From Verrucomicrobiales bacterium (lineage in GTDB: Bacteria > Verrucomicrobiota > Verrucomicrobiia > Limisphaerales > J093): DNA of 64,000 nt. The notes beneath the pieces were generated by a model. That model was given only the letters and a program-made list of their open reading frames with translations. It was not told the origin of the DNA and searched no databases. Position numbers and translations under genes: made by a program. This document shows positions 27,140 to 34,009 of this stretch, in pieces; within the stretch, counting starts at the first letter, position 1; each line of letters opens with the position of its first letter. The stretch is taken from contig JACKPW010000027.1 in the NCBI GenBank assembly GCA_024233215.1, forward strand, positions 1 to 64,000. Reading direction: 5' to 3'.

Positions 27140-27236
27140 GTCCACCCGCTGCGGTAGGCTCCGGGATCAGCACGATGAAGGACAACGCACCAGAGACCTG
27201 TGAAGCCGGCCGGGCGGGTCGGGCGGTGGGTGGTGG
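27140..27236 (+). repeat. Array spacer 1
   Basis: Carries the core CGCTGCGGTAGGCTCCGG, then GCCGGCCGGGCGGGTCGG and GGTGGGTGGTGG. The left arm is diverged. The leader frame starts ATG at 27175 (MKDNAPETCEAGRAGRAVGG) and, uniquely, stays open into the next gene in the same frame. Confidence 0.85.
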
Positions 27237-27267
27237 AGAGCGTGTGTGCTGTGCCAGCAATGTCGCT

Positions 27268-27723
27268 GTGAGATGTCTACTGATGTGCCTGTCGATCGGC
27301 TTGCTTGCAGGTTGCGGCAAGGACAAGCACTACCACTACGCGGTATTCACGCTGACAGTTGCACCGCCTGGTCTCGCCCCGACAGTCCAACCGGTCCCTA
27401 GCGGGCGTGTTTTTAATACTCCCAAGCCGATGAAGGCGGGGGAAGGCGACCCGTCAGTGTGTGAGACGTTTTTCAGCCCGAGCCGCGCCTACATCGGTCG
27501 CATAACCCCTATTCCGCAAACCGCCACCGCGTTTGCCGTCGTGGTCGTGACGGACGGGGATACGTCGGCCATCGTGCCGTTGTTCACCTGGTTAGACGAG
27601 GGCGGCACAAAGCTGTTCGGCTGCAACGGTCCCTCTCCCCTATTTGCGCTCTCTGCCAGGACCGGGGAAGAACTGATCAAGGCGCTTGACGAGCTCCTGA
27701 GAAAGGAACGACCAAACGCATGA
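27268..27723 (+). CDS. Cassette 2: putative lipoprotein
   Basis: A 151-residue protein whose start (GTG 27268, VRCLLMCLSIGLLAGCGKDK) gives a lipoprotein signal with the lipobox LAGC, so Cys ~16 would be lipidated. The mature part (HYHYAVFTLTVAPPGLAPTV, ETFFSPSRAYIGRITPIPQT, VVTDGDTSAIVPLFTWLDEG) has no recognised family. The reading frame continues upstream through the spacer leader to ATG 27175, so translation could begin there and yield a 182-residue fusion with a buried signal; an internal start is more sensible for export. The stop is followed by spacer 2. Confidence 0.6.
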   Translation: MRCLLMCLSIGLLAGCGKDKHYHYAVFTLTVAPPGLAPTVQPVPSGRVFNTPKPMKAGEGDPSVCETFFSPSRAYIGRITPIPQTATAFAVVVVTDGDTSAIVPLFTWLDEGGTKLFGCNGPSPLFALSARTGEELIKALDELLRKERPNA

Positions 27724-27765
27724 TCGCTCCGCCGGCAATGCCACTTCCCGCCGCTCACACCAGCC

Positions 27766-27872
27766 CACCTTGCCAGCACACGGCCCGCTGAGGTAGGCTC
27801 CGGGATCAGCAATGAACCACAACGCACCAAAGACCTGTGAAGCCGGGTGGGCGGTTGCGGCGGGGAGGGCGA
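27766..27872 (+). repeat. Array spacer 2
   Basis: Begins CACCTTGCC, contains CGCTGAGGTAGGCTCCGG and ends in a diverged G-rich arm. The leader frame is ATG 27812 to TAG 27881-27883 (MNHNAPKTCEAGWAVAAGRA...), 15 bases before the next start. The sequence GTTAGCC at 27879-27885 is the only near match to an integron GTTRRRY core in the array. Confidence 0.8.
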
Positions 27873-27923
27873 CTGGATGTTAGCCAGCTGCAGGCGCTGT
27901 GAGAGACATCATATCCATCCTGA

Positions 27924-28888
27924 GAGCGTGTCTGAAAAATGGGGATTCCGCCTCTGGAACATTGCCTCGGAGCAGTAAGGCAAAGAAATGTGACATGACG
28001 TGAGATTCTGTCTTGACATGGGGCTGTGCAGGGTGCGGCCACACTCGCGGCAAAGCCGCCAGTTGGGCGGTGAAAACGTCCAACTACTCTACCGACCTGA
28101 CTGACGCCCAGTGGGCCTACCTGGAACCGATGCTTCCGAAACCGCACCGACGTGGTCGGCCGCCCACAAACCGACGGGTAATCCTCGATGCCATTCTTTA
28201 CGTGCTCAAAGGAGGGATTCCTTGGCGACTCCTGCCCACGAACTTCCCGCCTTGGCAGACGGTCTACCATGTGTTCCGCCAGTGGAGCCTCGATTCCACT
28301 TGGGCCGCCGTCAACGACGCGCTGCGAGTATGTCTGCGGCGGGCCTTGGGGCGACACGACGAGCCCAGTGCCGCGGTTCTGGACAGCCAGAGCGTCAAGG
28401 CAGATGGGCATGGCGGGAAGGTCGGCTATGATGCGGCCAAACGCATCAAGGGACGCAAACGCCACCTCCTGGTCGATACCAACGGGTTGCTGTTGGGGGC
28501 CGTGGTCAGCCCGGCGGATTGCCCTGAGCGGGAGGGCGGGCAACTCGTCCTGGATCGGGTGGCTGGCTGGTTCGGACGACTGCGCCGGCTTTGGGTCGAC
28601 GGCGGCTACAGTGGGGAATCCTTCCACGACTGGGTCAAGGAGCGATGGTCGAAGCTGGAGGTCGAGGTAGTGAAACGTTCTGCGGACCTCAAAGGCTTCG
28701 TACTGCTGCCACGTCGCTGGGTGGTGGAGCGGACCTTCGGATGGCTGATGAGACATCGCCGGTTGGTCCGCGACTATGAACGGAGTGACTCCAGCGCCGA
28801 AGCGTGGATCCAGCTTGCCTTGATCCGCATTCAGTTGAGGCGGCTGGCATGAGTAAACCCGGGCGTCATGCATTTTTCAGACACGCTC
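27924..28888 (+). mobile_element. IS5-family element, copy 1 (965 bp)
   Basis: Perfect 18-bp inverted ends: GAGCGTGTCTGAAAAATG at 27924 and its complement ending at 28888. It is flanked by TGA on both sides (27921-27923 and 28889-28891), a TNA target duplication as in the IS427-like branch of IS5. It is inserted in cassette gene 3 in the same orientation as the array. Confidence 0.97.
28013..28852 (+). CDS. IS5-family transposase (copy 1)
   Basis: A 279-residue DDE transposase. After a short N-terminal stretch comes the IS5 DNA-binding region (DLTDAQWAYLEPMLPKPHRR, RVILDAILYVLKGGIPWRLL, FPPWQTVYHVFRQWS). Catalytic residues are Asp in AAVLDSQSVKADGHGGKVGY, Asp in RLWVDGGYSGESFHDW, and Glu in RRWVVERTFGWLMRHRRLVR. 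The ORF probably starts at the later ATG/GTG near VKTSNYSTDLTD in functional terms; the reported start includes a Cys-rich leader (MTWGCAGCGHTRGKAASWAV) that may not be translated. It is identical in predicted protein to the second copy at 32345-33184. The frame is intact and probably active. Confidence 0.95.
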   Translation: MTWGCAGCGHTRGKAASWAVKTSNYSTDLTDAQWAYLEPMLPKPHRRGRPPTNRRVILDAILYVLKGGIPWRLLPTNFPPWQTVYHVFRQWSLDSTWAAVNDALRVCLRRALGRHDEPSAAVLDSQSVKADGHGGKVGYDAAKRIKGRKRHLLVDTNGLLLGAVVSPADCPEREGGQLVLDRVAGWFGRLRRLWVDGGYSGESFHDWVKERWSKLEVEVVKRSADLKGFVLLPRRWVVERTFGWLMRHRRLVRDYERSDSSAEAWIQLALIRIQLRRLA

Positions 28889-29287
28889 TGAGTGCGACCG
28901 TAGCCGGCTCGCTGGTGCTCCAGAGCTACTTCGCGATTTGGCATCCGTCATCGTATGGACCCTTCGCGGAGTTTCCCGCTGTGTTGCTCTACGCCGTTGT
29001 CATCTCTACTATCGCCTTCCTCGTTCTCGTTTTGCCTAGCTTCGCGTGGCTGCGTCGCAGGCGGTGGAGCCTGTCATCCTTGAGCGGATTCCTAGTCGGA
29101 CTGCTGTGTGGGCTCCTGGCTATGTTGCTCTTCTTTGTGATGTTTCACTGGCCGATGCACCCATCATTCTTCGTTGCGGGTGCGATTGCCGGCGGATCTG
29201 GTGTTTCGATTTATGCGAGATTGGTTTTCAAGAAGCAGGGCTAAACGCGTCTATGACCACCTCTCCCTCCATCCCCTACAGCCCCAC

Positions 29288-29398
29288 TCCGCCTTGCCAC
29301 GCCGCGGCCCGCTGCGGTAGGGTCCGGGGATCAGCAATGAAGCACAAGGCACCAACACCACCAGCAGCCGGCCGGGCGGGTCGGGCGGTGGGCGGTGA
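29288..29398 (+). repeat. Array spacer 3
   Basis: Full-length copy. The leader frame is ATG 29337 to TAG 29412-29414 (MKHKAPTPPAAGRAGRAVGG, then DRVLH). The stop overlaps an ATT codon of the next gene's frame (ATTAG at 29410-29414). Confidence 0.9.
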
Positions 29399-30063
29399 CC
29401 GCGTTCTGCATTAGGACGATCCTCTACCGTCCAGTCGGAATCGAAGAGCTGGCACTCGTTTTCGACAGCGGAATGAGGGCGTTTCCTCCGCGCCTTCCGG
29501 AGCAGCCTATATTCTACCCCGTCACCAACCTCGGATACGCTCGTCAGATTGCAGGGGACTGGAACACGACATCAGGATCGATGGCTGGCTACGTTACGAC
29601 TTTTGGGGTCGATGACGACTACGTGTCTCGATTCGAGCGCAGGATTGTTGGAGGAAGGGAGCACGAGGAACTCTGGGTGCCCGCCGAAGAACTGAACGAA
29701 TTCAACGACCATGTCGACGGCCTGATCGAGGTTGATGCCGCGTACTTTGGTGATGGGTTCTCGGGATTGATCCCAGATCAGGCCGGCCTACGAGGAAAGA
29801 ACGCGGTGGAGCAGTTCGCCTGCCTCCATCGCACCGCCGATTACAGCGGCATGGATTTTGCCTGCGAGACCTACGTCCAGCGCAAGATCATCTACTGTCA
29901 CTACCCATTCTGGCGAAAGCACGATTTTGCCGGCCAAGGCCTCGGGGCTGAGCAGCGTGACGGATTGATCGCTCTGCTGGAAAAGCGCTGGGAGTCCTCC
30001 GACATCCCATTCTCACTGCCCAGGCTCGAAGAGCAGAAGACTTGGCCGGGCCGTCGCGAATGA
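29395..30063 (+). CDS. Cassette 4: conserved protein annotated 'ADP-ribosylation/crystallin J1'-like
   Basis: A 222-residue soluble protein. The sequence TILYRPVGIEELALVFDSGM, AFPPRLPEQPIFYPVTNLGY, ARQIAGDWNTTSGSMAGYVT, WVPAEELNEFNDHVDGLIEV and GLRGKNAVEQFACL matches a conserved small protein I recall under the name ADP-ribosylation/crystallin J1; that name is historical and no enzymatic activity is established. It occurs across many bacteria in variable regions. The C-terminal ~60 residues (ETYVQRKIIYCHYPFWRKHD, LIALLEKRWES) look like an added domain. The reported GTG start (29395) lies inside the spacer; the leader stop overlaps an in-frame ATT (29410), which may be the true start because family members begin close to 'TILYRPVG'. 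Confidence 0.65.
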   Translation: MTAFCIRTILYRPVGIEELALVFDSGMRAFPPRLPEQPIFYPVTNLGYARQIAGDWNTTSGSMAGYVTTFGVDDDYVSRFERRIVGGREHEELWVPAEELNEFNDHVDGLIEVDAAYFGDGFSGLIPDQAGLRGKNAVEQFACLHRTADYSGMDFACETYVQRKIIYCHYPFWRKHDFAGQGLGAEQRDGLIALLEKRWESSDIPFSLPRLEEQKTWPGRRE

Positions 30064-30106
30064 TCCTCTCCCCGCCACCCACAAGCACCGCCCGGTACGG
30101 CCGGTC

Positions 30107-30206
30107 CACCTTGCCCCACCGCGGCCGCTGCGGTAGGCTCCGGGACCGGCACGATGGACGACAACGCACCAAAGCCACCAGCAGCCGGCCGGGCGGTGGG
30201 TGGTGA
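30107..30206 (+). repeat. Array spacer 4
   Basis: Shorter copy lacking nine bases (GGTCGGGCG) present in spacer 3; the leader frame is preserved. The leader is ATG 30154 to TGA 30226-30228 (MDDNAPKPPAAGRAVGGELE...). Its stop overlaps the next gene's GTG start. Confidence 0.9.
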
Positions 30207-30224
30207 GTTGGAGCCGATGAACTC

Positions 30225-30593
30225 GTGAAACTCGATTATCTCCAGGATGGCTCGGATGCTTGTCCGCTCGTGCGGCTCTACGAGTTTGACCCCGCCGACG
30301 CACGTGATTTGCGACAAACCTTCGATGCGCTTGCGGCGGGTGGCGTTGAGCGAGTCGGTTTGGAGTCGGTCACCTCAGTTGACGGTTCTCAGCTTACGTT
30401 CGTTCGCAGCGATCGAGATTGTGGAATTGTCGAGACAGCTCCAAACAGGTTCGAGGTGGTGCTTGCACCGGAAGGATGGAGACAGGCAGCGGATTTCGTC
30501 GCTCCCTTTTGCGATGGTGGATTCGGCTACCAGTGGCTCACGCCACAGACGCGTGGCATCCGGTGGCTGTTCTCGAAAGACGGCGCATGGTGA
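30225..30593 (+). CDS. Cassette 5: small conserved hypothetical protein
   Basis: A 122-residue soluble protein starting at GTG 30225 (VKLDYLQDGSDACPLVRLYE). The leader stop TGA overlaps this GTG, fixing the start. The pattern KLxYLxDGSxxCPLxRLYxF at the N-terminus, FEVVLAPEGWRQAADFVAPF, and a terminal GYQWL...IRWLFSKDGAW matches a family of hypothetical proteins I have seen in Planctomycetes and Verrucomicrobia, without known function. There is no signal peptide or membrane helix. It is one of only two clearly cytoplasmic products in the array. Confidence 0.65.
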   Translation: MKLDYLQDGSDACPLVRLYEFDPADARDLRQTFDALAAGGVERVGLESVTSVDGSQLTFVRSDRDCGIVETAPNRFEVVLAPEGWRQAADFVAPFCDGGFGYQWLTPQTRGIRWLFSKDGAW

Positions 30594-30619
30594 TATCCAG
30601 TTCAACCAGTACGGTCCCG

Positions 30620-30730
30620 CACCCCTTGCCACGCCGCGGCCCGCTGCGGTAGGGTCCGGGAACCGCAATGAACGACAACGCACCAACGCCACCAGCAGCC
30701 GGCCGGGCGGCGAGGGCGGTGGGTGGTGGT
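30620..30730 (+). repeat. Array spacer 5
   Basis: Full-length copy. The leader is ATG 30668 to TGA 30761-30763 (MNDNAPTPPAAGRAARAVGG, then GKAGPSDTPRR). Its stop overlaps the next gene's ATG (ATGA at 30760-30763). Confidence 0.92.
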
Positions 30731-30759
30731 AAGGCTGGCCCTTCCGACACGCCGAGACG

Positions 30760-31104
30760 ATGAGCTTGCTCCCCCATGGCCGGTCTGAGTGGACTCAACA
30801 GCTGAAGCTCGCGGTCTTCTGTCTCGCGATGTTCGGTTGCGTCCTCTTCCTGTTGCATGGCTTGGACACAGGCTTGGGAGTCTACCGCAAGCCGACGTTT
30901 TGTTGGATCTCTGCCTGCTTCGCGTTTCTGGCCTTTCTGGCTGCTGAGGGACCTCGAAGGCGGGTTGCGCTGGCCGCGTTGGTCGTGGCGGTTTTGGGCA
31001 GTGTCTATGGCTACTACGCGAACAACGCGTGGAGGGAGAAGCTGGAGCGGGTGCAAGCGCAAGAATCAGCCTGCGCTTTCAGCAACTCCAGAGATGCGGC
31101 ATGA
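30760..31104 (+). CDS. Cassette 6: small membrane protein
   Basis: A 114-residue protein starting MSLLPHGRSEWTQQLKLAV at 30760. The start is defined by an ATGA overlap with the spacer-5 leader. Three hydrophobic helices: LKLAVFCLAMFGCVLFLLHG, PTFCWISACFAFLAFLAA and RVALAALVVAVLGSVYGYYA, then a short basic amphipathic stretch and an uncharged tail. No family recognised. No Shine-Dalgarno sequence is obvious ahead of the start, consistent with coupling from the leader. Confidence 0.65.
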   Translation: MSLLPHGRSEWTQQLKLAVFCLAMFGCVLFLLHGLDTGLGVYRKPTFCWISACFAFLAFLAAEGPRRRVALAALVVAVLGSVYGYYANNAWREKLERVQAQESACAFSNSRDAA

Positions 31105-31122
31105 CATCAACGTCGATTCCGC

Positions 31123-31230
31123 CACCTTGCGACGCCCCGGCCGCTGCGGTAGGGTCCGGGATCAGCACGATGAACGACAAGGCACCAACGCCACCAGCAA
31201 CCGGCCGGGCCGTTCGGGTGGCGGGCGGTA
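31123..31230 (+). repeat. Array spacer 6
   Basis: Full-length copy. The leader is ATG 31170 to TAG 31239-31241 (MNDKAPTPPATGRAVRVAGG, then KLI). The next start follows after 10 bases. Confidence 0.92.
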
Positions 31231-31251
31231 AGCTGATCTAGTGTTGGTCGC

Positions 31252-31566
31252 ATGCACGCACATCGCTCATTCAGGCTCACAGGTTCAAATGCCAGGGATG
31301 ACACACGCCGTGTAAGCCTGCTCTTTCCGCTGGTGCAGCAGTTGCTTGTGTTGGGCATGAGCAGCCTCATCCTGGACGGTGGCAGGGTATTGCAGGTCTT
31401 CAGCTATGCTGCACTTGCCTATTGGACTTGCGTCGCGATCATCTTCATGCGGCGAGGGAGACACTTGACGTCCCTGGACAAGATCGTGATTCGTGTCGGG
31501 TTCTTGATGGCCTGCGCCATTTCTGTGATCCTGACAGGGTTCATCTGGCACTTGAGAGGTGTGTGA
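31252..31566 (+). CDS. Cassette 7: small membrane protein
   Basis: A 104-residue protein starting MHAHRSFRLTGSNARDDTRR at ATG 31252, ten bases after the spacer-6 leader stop. The N-terminal ~20 residues are polar, followed by hydrophobic segments LLFPLVQQLLVLGMSSLIL, VFSYAALAYWTCVAIIFM and VIRVGFLMACAISVILTGFI. The loop MRRGRHLTSLDK is basic, suggesting it lies in the cytoplasm. No family is recognised, and there is no similarity to the other membrane proteins of the array beyond hydrophobicity. Confidence 0.6.
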   Translation: MHAHRSFRLTGSNARDDTRRVSLLFPLVQQLLVLGMSSLILDGGRVLQVFSYAALAYWTCVAIIFMRRGRHLTSLDKIVIRVGFLMACAISVILTGFIWHLRGV

Positions 31567-31643
31567 AACTGTGGCCGATCTGCCCGGCTGCGGCATTGCC
31601 TCCCCCAGCATCCCCACCCACCCGTCCTGCGGGTCCGCGGCTG

Positions 31644-31740
31644 GGCTTGGCAGGACGCGGCCCGCTGCAGTAGGCTCCGGAACCACCAATGAAGAACAAC
31701 GCACCACCTCCACCAGCAGCCGGCCGGCCCGGCGGTCCAG
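31644..31740 (+). repeat. Array spacer 7
   Basis: Copy with a diverged right arm. The leader is ATG 31689 to TGA 31770-31772 (MKNNAPPPPAAGRPGGPDAT...). Its stop overlaps the next gene's ATG (ATGA at 31769-31772). A local hairpin (GTCCTGC.../...GCAGGAC type, ~31624-31655) precedes it. Confidence 0.85.
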
Positions 31741-32255
31741 ACGCGACTCCCCACGTAGGACCCGCAGCATGAGGATGAAGTGCGCACTGACAGTGGCTGG
31801 GATCGCGGTGGTCGTGCTCCTGATCTGGGGCAGTTCATCGGCAACGTCTTACGAGCAGTTTGTCTGCGATTCGTGCGGCATGCTGCGAACGCTCTACATC
31901 AAGAAGAAGGCTGGTATCGCCTACTGGAGGAAGGACACTGCAAGTCAGACTGAAACGTCGAGGCGGCTCTTCTCGGATGGAACGCCCAGTTGCCCGCATC
32001 ACTGGGTATTGATGAAGTTCGGACAGAGTTACCACGGCTGGTTCTTCGGTGCCGGCTACGATGCGGATGGCGGCTTCGCCACATCTGCGCTTCTTACCGT
32101 TTTGAATGATGTGCGGTTTGCCGAAGGATGGGAAACGATGGCACAGCCGCGCGAAGTCTTGCATCAGATCGTAGCAGCCTTCGAGTCGCGGCCGGAGGAC
32201 GCAGCTGCGGTCCTTGAGGAGGAATGGTGGAGCAGTCAAGGCTCGCTTTCGCTCA

Positions 32256-33220
32256 GAGCGTGTCTGAAAAATGGGGATTCCGCCTCTGGAACATTGCCTC
32301 GGAGCAGTAAGGCAAAGAAATGTGACATGACGTGAGATTCTGTCTTGACATGGGGCTGTGCAGGGTGCGGCCACACTCGCGGCAAAGCCGCCAGTTGGGC
32401 GGTGAAAACGTCCAACTACTCTACCGACCTGACTGACGCCCAGTGGGCCTACCTGGAACCGATGCTTCCGAAACCGCACCGACGTGGTCGGCCGCCCACA
32501 AACCGACGGGTAATCCTCGATGCCATTCTTTACGTGCTCAAAGGAGGGATTCCTTGGCGACTCCTGCCCACGAACTTCCCGCCTTGGCAGACGGTCTACC
32601 ATGTGTTCCGCCAGTGGAGCCTCGATTCCACTTGGGCCGCCGTCAACGACGCGCTGCGAGTATGTCTGCGGCGGGCCTTGGGGCGACACGACGAGCCCAG
32701 TGCCGCGGTTCTGGACAGCCAGAGCGTCAAGGCAGATGGGCATGGCGGGAAGGTCGGCTATGATGCGGCCAAACGCATCAAGGGACGCAAACGCCACCTC
32801 CTGGTCGATACCAACGGGTTGCTGTTGGGGGCCGTGGTCAGCCCGGCGGATTGCCCTGAGCGGGAGGGCGGGCAACTCGTCCTGGATCGGGTGGCTGGCT
32901 GGTTCGGACGACTGCGCCGGCTTTGGGTCGACGGCGGCTACAGTGGGGAATCCTTCCACGACTGGGTCAAGGAGCGATGGTCGAAGCTGGAGGTCGAGGT
33001 AGTGAAACGTTCTGCGGACCTCAAAGGCTTCGTACTGCTGCCACGTCGCTGGGTGGTGGAGCGGACCTTCGGATGGCTGATGAGACATCGCCGGTTGGTC
33101 CGCGACTATGAACGGAGTGACTCCAGCGCCGAAGCGTGGATCCAGCTTGCCTTGATCCGCATTCAGTTGAGGCGGCTGGCATGAGTAAACCCGGGCGTCA
33201 TGCATTTTTCAGACACGCTC
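32256..33220 (+). mobile_element. IS5-family element, copy 2 (965 bp)
   Basis: Same ends and length as copy 1. Flanked by TCA at 32253-32255 and 33221-33223, another TNA duplication. Same orientation as copy 1, so the two form 965-bp direct repeats about 4.3 kb apart. Confidence 0.97.
32345..33184 (+). CDS. IS5-family transposase (copy 2)
   Basis: A predicted protein identical over all 279 residues to that of copy 1, with the same DDE residues (LDSQSVK, WVDGGYSG, VVERTFGWL). Identity of both copies, with intact ends and target duplications, indicates very recent transposition or gene conversion. Same-strand orientation as the array means read-through from the transposase could drive downstream cassettes. 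Confidence 0.95.
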   Translation: MTWGCAGCGHTRGKAASWAVKTSNYSTDLTDAQWAYLEPMLPKPHRRGRPPTNRRVILDAILYVLKGGIPWRLLPTNFPPWQTVYHVFRQWSLDSTWAAVNDALRVCLRRALGRHDEPSAAVLDSQSVKADGHGGKVGYDAAKRIKGRKRHLLVDTNGLLLGAVVSPADCPEREGGQLVLDRVAGWFGRLRRLWVDGGYSGESFHDWVKERWSKLEVEVVKRSADLKGFVLLPRRWVVERTFGWLMRHRRLVRDYERSDSSAEAWIQLALIRIQLRRLA

Positions 33221-33336
33221 TCAGCAATTTCTGGGAGCTGAATGGGTCGAAGATCACCAAGCTTGCGGGAACGCAAGCCCTTGCAGAACATCCGCAACCA
33301 GCCGACTGAATCGCTCTTCACTCTCAACTTCAGTCG

Positions 33337-33443
33337 TCCTTGCCCCACCACAGCCCGCTGCGGTAGGGTCCGGGATCAGCAATGAAGTACAAGGCACCAA
33401 CGCCACCAGCAGCCGGAGGGGCGGGTCGGGTGGCGGGTGGTGA
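33337..33443 (+). repeat. Array spacer 8
   Basis: Full-length copy. The leader is ATG 33382 to TGA 33460-33462 (MKYKAPTPPAAGGAGRVAGG, then ERGHSR). The next start follows after 6 bases. Confidence 0.92.
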
Positions 33444-33468
33444 GCGTGGGCATTCCAGGTGAGCCAAC

Positions 33469-33840
33469 ATGCGACGTAGAATCCCAGTCGCGTTTGCGGT
33501 TGCCGTCCTGTTCACCCTGATCGCAGGATTTGCCGCTTGGGTGTACTTTGGAGATACCGTGTTTAAGCAAACCCGGCGGATGGAGGTCGGACGCGAGTTC
33601 CTGCCCCAGATCACCAACGTGCTGTATGCGCATCCGGAGTTTCGGGATGTTCAGGTTGGAGTCGGCTATGCGAAGACGGGGTGCTTCCTCATCAGCGGCT
33701 CGCTCGGGACGCAGGTGCAGTTGTCAAAGCTCCGGGAGGTCATTGCCGCCGCCGAGCCGCCCCTGGATGTCGTCTATCGGCTGACCGTGTTCGAGGATTA
33801 CTCCGCTGAGCCGAGCACTGAACCGGGCGACCGGCAATGA
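33469..33840 (+). CDS. Cassette 9: single-pass membrane or secreted protein
   Basis: A 123-residue protein starting MRRRIPVAFAVAVLFTLIAG at ATG 33469, six bases after the spacer-8 leader stop. A basic start and one hydrophobic segment (residues ~6-28) give a signal anchor. The rest is soluble (VGREFLPQITNVLYAHPEFR, VQVGVGYAKTGCFLISGSLG, LREVIAAAEPPLDVVYRLTV), with an alternating beta-alpha pattern that could be a small ferredoxin-like or BON-like fold, though no signature supports this. No family recognised. Confidence 0.65.
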   Translation: MRRRIPVAFAVAVLFTLIAGFAAWVYFGDTVFKQTRRMEVGREFLPQITNVLYAHPEFRDVQVGVGYAKTGCFLISGSLGTQVQLSKLREVIAAAEPPLDVVYRLTVFEDYSAEPSTEPGDRQ

Positions 33841-33865
33841 GCAACTCTTACCTGCCACACCGGCC

Positions 33866-33930
33866 CACCTTGCCCCACCGCGGCCCGCTGCGGTAGGCTC
33901 CGGGATCAGCAATGAAGGGCACGATGAATC
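33866..33930 (+). repeat. Array spacer 9 (truncated)
   Basis: The left half matches (CACCTTGCCCCACCGCGG to AGCAATGAAG), then the sequence diverges and the right arm is missing. The frame opened at ATG 33912 still runs to a TGA at 34011-34013 that overlaps the next gene's ATG. Confidence 0.85.
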
Positions 33931-34009
33931 ACTGTGGTGCGGCTGCTGTGGATAAGGACAGCGATGGGCTGCTGCGCCAGCCGCGTGATCCGGTTTCCCG
34001 ACCCCGAAC

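Larger units (their letters stand above)
27899..29244 (+). pseudogene. Cassette 3: membrane protein interrupted by IS5-family copy 1
   Basis: Removing the IS (27924-28888) and one TGA duplication restores a single frame: GTG 27899, VRDIISILSATVAGSLVLQS, then YFAIWHPSSYGPFAEFPAVL to the stop at 29242-29244, about 126 residues. It has a hydrophobic start and three further helices (LLYAVVISTIAFLVLVLP, LSGFLVGLLCGLLAMLLFFV, PSFFVAGAIAGGSGVSIY). The family is unknown. The only remaining open reading (from inside the IS end) would fuse IS-derived residues to the membrane part, so the gene is presumably inactive. The start is 15 bases after the spacer-2 leader stop. Confidence 0.75.
31769..33309 (+). 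pseudogene. Cassette 8: secreted protein interrupted by IS5-family copy 2
   Basis: Deleting the IS (32256-33220) and one TCA duplication restores one frame. It starts at ATG 31769 (MRMKCALTVAGIAVVVLLIW, a signal/anchor), continues YEQFVCDSCGMLRTLYIKKK with a CxxC pair, CPHHWVLMKFGQSYHGWFFG and HQIVAAFESRPEDAAAVLEE, then crosses the IS into LSNFWELNGSKITKLAGTQA and stops at 33307-33309, about 190 residues. The Cys-x-x-Cys and CPHHW segments suggest a metal-binding exported domain; the family is unknown. In the interrupted form the frame runs into the IS and ends at 32335. Confidence 0.75.

Noticed and set aside
31835..33205. A 456-codon minus-strand frame across IS5 copy 2 and cassette 8
   Set aside because: Identical frames appear in both IS copies as shadows of the transposase; it crosses an insertion boundary.
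27140..33930. CRISPR array
   Set aside because: The repeats are ~105 bp, separated by whole genes of 350-650 bases, and contain coding leaders; there are no short unique spacers and no cas genes.
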